From Steromphala cineraria (taxonomy: Eukaryota > Mollusca > Gastropoda > Trochida > Trochidae), in NCBI GenBank assembly GCA_916613615.1, contig OU744731.1, forward strand, positions 38,408,482 to 38,472,481: 64,000 nt of DNA, given 5' to 3'. Position numbers and translations under genes: made by a program. A model generated the notes under the pieces. The model was not told where the DNA came from. It made no database searches and worked only from the letters and a program-made list of their open reading frames with translations. Shown here one piece after another: positions 59,014 through 64,000 of this stretch. The number at the start of each line of letters is the position of its first letter. The first letter of the stretch is position 1.

Positions 59014-59249
59014 CTCGGTCTGGTATAGGATATAGAATAACATCACCATCCCCTGTACTGACAAGGACTGACACAATGTCTTTATGTTGCCTTGCAATAT
59101 GTGTGATAGTATTATCTTTTGTACATTTATTGTTCTCATTTTTTTATATTTTTTTTGTCAGATCTGGTCACATCTCTATTTGATTAAATTCAACATTACA
59201 CTTTTTTAGATGAATATACGGTCTAATTTTTGGTTACAGAAACATGTTT

Positions 59250-59272
59250 CATGGATTGACAACTTCTTTATT
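59250..59272 (-). mobile_element. Short fragment of the GAATAAAGAAGTTG family
   Basis: ATGGATTGACAACTTCTTTAT matches, in reverse orientation, the head of copies at 19391, 40083 and 55529. Nothing else is recognised in 59025-59585. Confidence 0.4.
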
Positions 59273-59589
59273 ACAAACTGCAATGTATCTGTGCACAGAA
59301 GACAATTCAGACAAAACAACAAAGTGTATGTTTCTATATCTTCTACTGATTTGATATTAAATAGATAACGAATAACCGACACATTCCTGCTAAAATTATG
59401 ACAAAAATTATGATTTGTCAATAGGTAGTACCTATCATAAATTTATTGCTTAGTAATTGTTTTCTATCCCAAGGGGGATGGTGATGACATAAGCTTCTTG
59501 ATCACCAAGGACACTTGTCTGTAAATACCATATACATATAGTGACAATAATAAATAGAAGCTACTTACAACTACAGTACAAATAGGGTG

Positions 59590-59953
59590 ACAACACTCAC
59601 AAGACAGATTTGTGATTAATTTCAGAATAATGTTTCAAATACAGTCACAGTACCCACGAGACAGATTTGTGATAACCTTCAGAAGAATGTTTTAAATACA
59701 GTCACAATAGTCACAAGACAGATTTGTGATTACCTTTAGAATAATGTTTCAAATACAGTCACAGTACCCACGAGACAGATTTGTGAAAACCTTCAGAAGA
59801 ATGTTTTAAATACAGTCACAATAGTCACAAGACAGATTTGTGATAACCTTCAGAAGAATGTTTTAAATACAGTCACAGTAACCATGAGACAGAATTGTGA
59901 TTACCTTCAGAAGAATGTTTCAAATATAGTCACAATAGTCACGAGACAGATTG
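59590..59953. repeat. 57-bp tandem repeat, seven copies, alternating A/B types
   Basis: GACAGATTTGTGA starts at 59603, 59660, 59717, 59774, 59831, 59888 and 59945, exactly 57 bp apart. Units alternate between a CAGTACCCACGAG type and a CAATAGTCACAAG type, giving a 114-bp higher-order period. Because 57 is divisible by three, frames stay open across the units; the frame at 59884-60162 is probably a by-product. Confidence 0.95.
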
Positions 59954-60351
59954 ACGATTTGGTGTTACCATCACAAGATTACTTCACTCCAATCTGTGAT
60001 TGGTTATTGGTGGATGGTTACCTACATATCTGGTACCAATCTGCTTGTGTGATTGATTTTGGACGTGTTAGGGAGTCAATAATGTACAGTAAATTGTCTG
60101 ATGTCTTGATCCCATTGCACAAAACACTAAGCAGTGATCAATCTACAGATATGACCCTCTGAGTCAAGGGACTCGCTACCAAAGAGTCTGGTGAGTCCAA
60201 GCTGATTTAAATGAGTCCTTTGATAAGTAAGTACATGGTATCACCAAAAAAAAATAAGCATCCCAGGACTCGCAGCTTAAATTTCTATGAGTCCTTTCTT
60301 AATTTTATGAGTATTTGAAGCAGGACTCGCAGGTAAATTTATCCCTGCACT

Positions 60352-60450
60352 AAGGTGCCCTGAAGTCACTAAGGTAGCTTTAGCGCAATGTTAAAGGATG
60401 GCACTAAGGTTAACCTTAGTGGTAAGTTGTTTTGTGCATCGGGCCCATGT
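60352..60450. mobile_element. MITE fragment, reverse relative of 8523-8680
   Basis: GGATGGCACTAAGGTTAACC, AAGTTGTTTTGTGCATCGGG and GGGCCC match the 8523 element in reverse orientation. The frame and flanks show nothing else. Confidence 0.55.
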
Positions 60451-60454
60451 TTAA

Positions 60455-61570
60455 CTATGAGAATAAGGATGTTGAAGAGCATTATACCTTACGAAGGAGT
60501 TAGCATATAGTGTATATACTTATTATTTGAACTAAATCTCAACTTGTAACTATACATCTGCTTGGTAAAGTGTAATGCTATGTTATTGCAGGTATAGAAC
60601 AAACATTCAATGGTACTTTTATTCTTGTTGACACAGATTTCATGGCAATATTGCTTTAATGTTCTTCAAGTACTTCAAGTAAAGACATGAAGATGCCTTA
60701 GTTATTAGGGGAAAACACTCCTGTTGAAGTTAAGACTAACTTACCCAATCAGCATTTATAAATTAAGTAACCTTTCAGCAATGTTAAACCTTATGAAGAG
60801 GTTGATGAATGTTTTTCTTTGATAAGAAATAACGCCACACAAAAAGCTAATTGCAATATACCGCACAACAATTCGGTATCATTATCCTTTTGGTTAACAG
60901 CAGCTAGACGTGAATGTCACTAACAACCATTCATTATCATAAGCATGCTAATTGCTATGTATTTACTAAACCAATTATCAATATACCCTACTTGATTGAC
61001 CATTATTGTGATTGATTGCCTACGAGGTAATGATATGACATAATGCAAGCACAATAGGTCACAAATACACATTTGATAACCTTGACCTCGAAAGTCAATG
61101 TCAAGGTCAATGTTTATGTGTTTGAAATTGTTCTTCTTGACCGTTGTCAATATTGGATTATAATTGATCATGGTTTCAAATTGATGACTCAGCATCAAGA
61201 AAATGACATCCAAAATTGCCTTCTCACTGAATATTATGTCATATTACAATGTACAGAAAGAGGTGTTGATTGAGGTTAAGTATGTGACATAACATACTCA
61301 AGGGAAGAGATTTCACTGTGACCACATTATTCATTGTTACAAGGTTGTTGAAAGAAGTTAGGTCTCCAGAGAGGATCTATTTTGTTGTTTTTGAACTTGA
61401 TGTTTCATCTATGTCTATACACAGCACTTCATGGGACATTGACAATACTGGTACACATGTTTTCATCTTCAAGTACTCAAATGCACTGAAAACTGTATTT
61501 TGTATTTTTCAAATAGTGTAATATACCCACAGTGTTCAGTAGTTAGTGTATTGAAGTTTGGTTGTTTAAT
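60455..61570. other. AT-rich stretch, no gene seen
   Basis: Frames at 60920-61213 (minus) and 61073-61273 and 61318-61521 (plus) overlap or lack splice signals and resemble nothing. GACCTTGACCTCGAAAGTCAATG near 61078 is a direct-repeat TGACCTTGACCT word that resembles a nuclear-receptor half-site. Confidence 0.45.
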
Positions 61571-61572
61571 TT

Positions 61573-61850
61573 GTCCGGATAGCGCGGTGTTTAGCACGTT
61601 CGGCTTCGGATCAGGAGGTCTGTGGTTCGAATCCCGCCAGGGGCTCGGCAGCTTTGTCTGCAGTTGAGAACAGTTCTACACGCAGTCAGGTTAGGGTGCA
61701 ATGCTACACTGAATTTCAGCACAGTATCACCCATGGTTGCTAGTTCCAGCCAATGCTTGCAGGTTTCATTGCAATACATAGCCACAATTGTGTTGTGGAC
61801 TTTCTCCCTGTAATAATTATGTCCTTGTGACTTCTAGTGGAAAAATCTAA
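61573..61850 (+). mobile_element. tRNA-derived SINE, best copy in the window
   Basis: 61573-61644 is tRNA-like: GTCCGGATAGCGCGG at the 5' end with an A-box, and GGTTCGAATCCCG as a perfect B-box at 61624-61636. The body then runs CAGTTGAGAACAGTTCTACACG, CATGGTTGCTAGTTCC and CATAGCCACAATTGTG, matching 7390 and 43983. The ends of the acceptor stem do not pair fully, so it is a SINE head, not a tRNA gene. Confidence 0.85.
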
Positions 61851-61854
61851 GCTA

Positions 61855-62730
61855 TTTGATTAAATTTCCTGTCCTGTCATATTGCAGTCTTCCCACATGA
61901 CTCTTGTACCTATATATATACTTACATCATGACATTAGAGGACACTGCCTCGTCTAAATCAGCTGTTTTATTCCTACTGACCCTGTTCTTACTGACTCAC
62001 AACAAGTCTTATCTCCATTGACAAATTTATCTCTGACTCATAGCAACGATGTTGGAACTTTTTCTCTTTCATGTGAAACCATACACTGCTTATCAGTTCA
62101 TTATTTACTCCCAAACATGTTATGTAAACCTCATTTTGTTGTATTGTTTGCAAGGATTGATTATGTCCAATTTTGTATGTTGAGATAATTAAAATGAATG
62201 CATGGGTACGAATATTAAGTTTCAGGATTTCCTGAGTGGAGTCACATACACACGTTCATTGTTTACGTTAATTTATCGTTAAATGGAGACATACACTACC
62301 TAGTGTTTGAAAAAGGATGTTAATTTCCTAATGAGACAGGATTTGAGGATAAAAAATGAGATTTATTCATTTTTAAAATTCAATTTACGTGCAATTTTCT
62401 TCTGTGTTCTTCAAATTAAAACAATGTGTTGTCGAACAAAAATATATATTCATTATTATGGAGACTTTTTTTTTAAATTTTTAAAATCCTGCAGCAAAAA
62501 TGTTCAGTGTTAAAAAATTTTAAGCTTACATATGAAAATGTTAAAAAATATTCAGAGCTTGAGAGAAAGTCATTAAGATAGACATCTATCAAGTTTAACG
62601 AGAAATTTCTATGAAAAAGTATCCCTCAAGCTAAATTGTTCATATCATTGATATGAGACTACATAATTTTGTACTAAAAAAGTTATGAGACGAAACAGTT
62701 AACAGAATATTCTTTTCTAATTAATATAAT
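61855..62730. other. AT-rich stretch, no gene seen
   Basis: The frame at 62307-62513 is AT-rich translation with no splice signals. Nothing else is supported. Confidence 0.5.
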
Positions 62731-62734
62731 CATA

Positions 62735-62870
62735 AATATGACAATCATTTTATTTAATGTGACCACACCTTCTATTCATATTCTAAAATATATTTTAATC
62801 AAAATAATCATAAATATGACAATCACTTTATTTAAGGTGGCCACACCTTCTATTCATATTCTAAAATGTA
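62735..62870. repeat. Direct duplication of about 72-84 bp
   Basis: ATAATCATAAATATGACAATCA and CCACACCTTCTATTCATATTC occur twice in tandem. The second copy has GGTGGCC for AATGTGACC. Confidence 0.85.
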
Positions 62871-62939
62871 TTTCGCATTGTATACTTGCAAAAGTTTTGA
62901 AGAACTTTATTTTTCCCAAAATAACCTTGATTTATTTCT

Positions 62940-63125
62940 GTCTTGACAAGCTCCGCCATTCACATGTTATGCAAGTTAACAGTAACAGAGTACAGGGCTG
63001 GCACTGCAGAATATTTATATATATCTGGCGAAGTCTTTGCCAACTTATATATAGAGGGGCAATCACCCAGGTAGTTTGTACAGCAATTAGGAGTACGCCT
63101 AAGTATTATATTGACCCGAAAAGTG
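62940..63125 (+). promoter_or_regulatory. Possible TATA-type promoter patch
   Basis: A more balanced stretch holds TTTATATATATCTGG near 63015 and CTTATATATAGAGGGG near 63044, then GTACGCC. It may be a core promoter or may be AT-rich chance. No start codon with a good donor follows. Confidence 0.15.
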
Positions 63126-63400
63126 ATGGCATGTTGGGTTTTTTTTCAAGTTCAGCAACATTTTGTGTAGAGTTTTACTGGTTGGGTGACCCTTTTTTTC
63201 TTCTTGTAATCAAGAATGTATGGGAATGATTTTTTGTGTTTTCAAGTTCAGCAACATTTGGTGTAGAGTTTTATTGGATGGGTGACCCTTTTAATTTTCT
63301 TGTAATTGAGAATGTATGGGAATAATTTTTTGTTGGTCAGGGCCTTTCATATGAAGTTCAGCAACAATGGGTTTAGTTTGTAAATGGATGGATGACCCTC
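63125..63400. repeat. About 108-bp tandem repeat, two full and one diverged copy
   Basis: AAGTTCAGCAACATTTTGTGTAGAG, then GGGTGACCC and TTGTAATCAAGAATGTATGGG, starts near 63148 and 63246, with a diverged third near 63354. The long plus frame at 62738-63229 runs across this and the preceding duplication and is not a gene. Confidence 0.8.
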
Positions 63401-63729
63401 CTCAAAGCTTGCTTATCTGAGATTTAAAGGCTTTATTTCCTTCAATCCCTTGTCAGGAGCTGTGAATACCTCACCATTTTAAAATAAACTTAACTGTAAA
63501 TTATATTCAGAAGTTTTTAATAGTCTTGAAGTGAAACTGAAACTACAAAAATATGCAGATTTATTGTTAATAAATAGCAATTGTTTACACTAAATAAATG
63601 ATACTCAAAGTTCTTTTAAATTACAAGATCTGGTAGTATTTGCATACTTTGAAAGTGTTTCTTTGACCGTCAAAGTGATCTTCTTAAGCCTTTCTTAAGT
63701 AATTCTCCAATACAAAATTTACACATCCG

Positions 63730-63870
63730 AGTATCCAGGTATCTTTATACAATGATGTAGGTACTGCCCTAGATACCTGGCAGTGTTGTGGCACCTGTGT
63801 TTACCTACATACATACCTACCTACCTGCTAACGGTCACTACCTGGTCAGGTGCAAATCACCTGGTGCTCT
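63730..63870. repeat. Cluster of CAGGTA, TACCTG and CACCTG words with (ACCT)n and (ACAT)n runs
   Basis: At least seven such words occur in 130 bases, including CCTACATACATACCTACC. They fit Snail/ZEB-type E-box cores. 63405-63730 before it holds nothing recognised. Confidence 0.5.
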
Positions 63871-63981
63871 AGATAAGTAAAGTATACTAGTTTCCTTAGA
63901 TGCTCTGACACCAGGACCTTAGAAGCTGACATCCTATCTCCGCCAATTTTCTCTTACATGCAAATGTGATGGGTTACTTAA

Positions 63982-64000
63982 AGGGGCAGTCGCACCTTTT
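63982..64000. mobile_element. Start of a fourth TTAA-flanked MITE, cut by the window edge
   Basis: AGGGGCAGTCGCACCTTTT follows TTAA at 63978-63981 and matches the TIR of copies B and C with two substitutions. The rest lies outside the window. Confidence 0.75.

Noticed and set aside
59884..60162. 92-codon plus frame
   Set aside because: Begins inside the 57-bp minisatellite, whose length keeps frames open. The unique part has no splice sites or recognised family.
61573..61644. Functional tRNA gene
   Set aside because: The A and B boxes are good but the acceptor arms pair poorly, and the sequence continues into a repeated SINE body.
62738..63229. Longest open frame in the window, 163 codons, plus strand
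   Set aside because: It runs across two tandem duplications and AT-rich DNA, is rich in Ile, Phe and Leu without domain features, and has no splice or Kozak support.
1..64000. Autonomous transposon, retroviral or other viral genes
   Set aside because: No reverse transcriptase, transposase, integrase or capsid-like frame was found on either strand; all elements seen are non-autonomous.

Overview
This window looks like animal nuclear DNA, most likely from a lophotrochozoan and probably a mollusc. It is AT-rich, has no operons, no bacterial-type genes and no long open frames. It is full of short non-autonomous transposable elements, tRNA-derived SINEs and minisatellites. The word TTACCTCCCTTT occurs three times; I remember it as common in molluscan non-coding DNA. 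The species call is inference and could not be checked.

Only a small fraction is coding, and everything I can support is on the + strand. Three exons at 4346-4504, 6124-6244 and 8132-8310 join in frame (phases 0, 1, 0) into a basic, probably nuclear, N-terminal stretch of 153 residues. Three further exons start with an ATG that follows an in-frame stop and end at a good splice donor: 34421-34510 (30 codons), 38962-39027 (22 codons) and 54871-55020 (50 codons). All leave the message in phase 0, as does the exon at 8310. The simplest reading is one large gene, or two, with several alternative promoters and N-termini that splice to a shared body beyond position 64000. I do not recognise the family, and no acceptor exon for these donors was found in the window.

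Layout: 1-4080 is AT-rich with a 22-bp-TIR element and a hairpin. 4080-8310 holds the first three exons, with a CTCF-like motif at the promoter and a local duplication that copies the exon 2 donor. 8311-27600 is non-coding and rich in MITEs, minisatellites, a telomere-like element, a SINE and possible RFX X-boxes. 27600-34420 is a more GC-balanced block of decayed local duplications that ends at the second first exon. 34511-38340 is AT-rich. 38340-39027 is a promoter with two full CRE palindromes and the third first exon. 39028-45240 is AT-rich with MITEs. 45600-54870 is a second GC-balanced duplicated block that ends at the fourth first exon. 55021-64000 is AT-rich, with a donor-containing triplication, a 36-bp palindrome, tandem SINEs, a 57-bp minisatellite and the start of another MITE.

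The points most worth following up are the alternative-first-exon architecture, the two compositional blocks that stop exactly at first exons, the two splice donors caught in local duplications, a MITE family with palindromic ends and 9-bp target duplications, and the TIR element with a telomere-like core.
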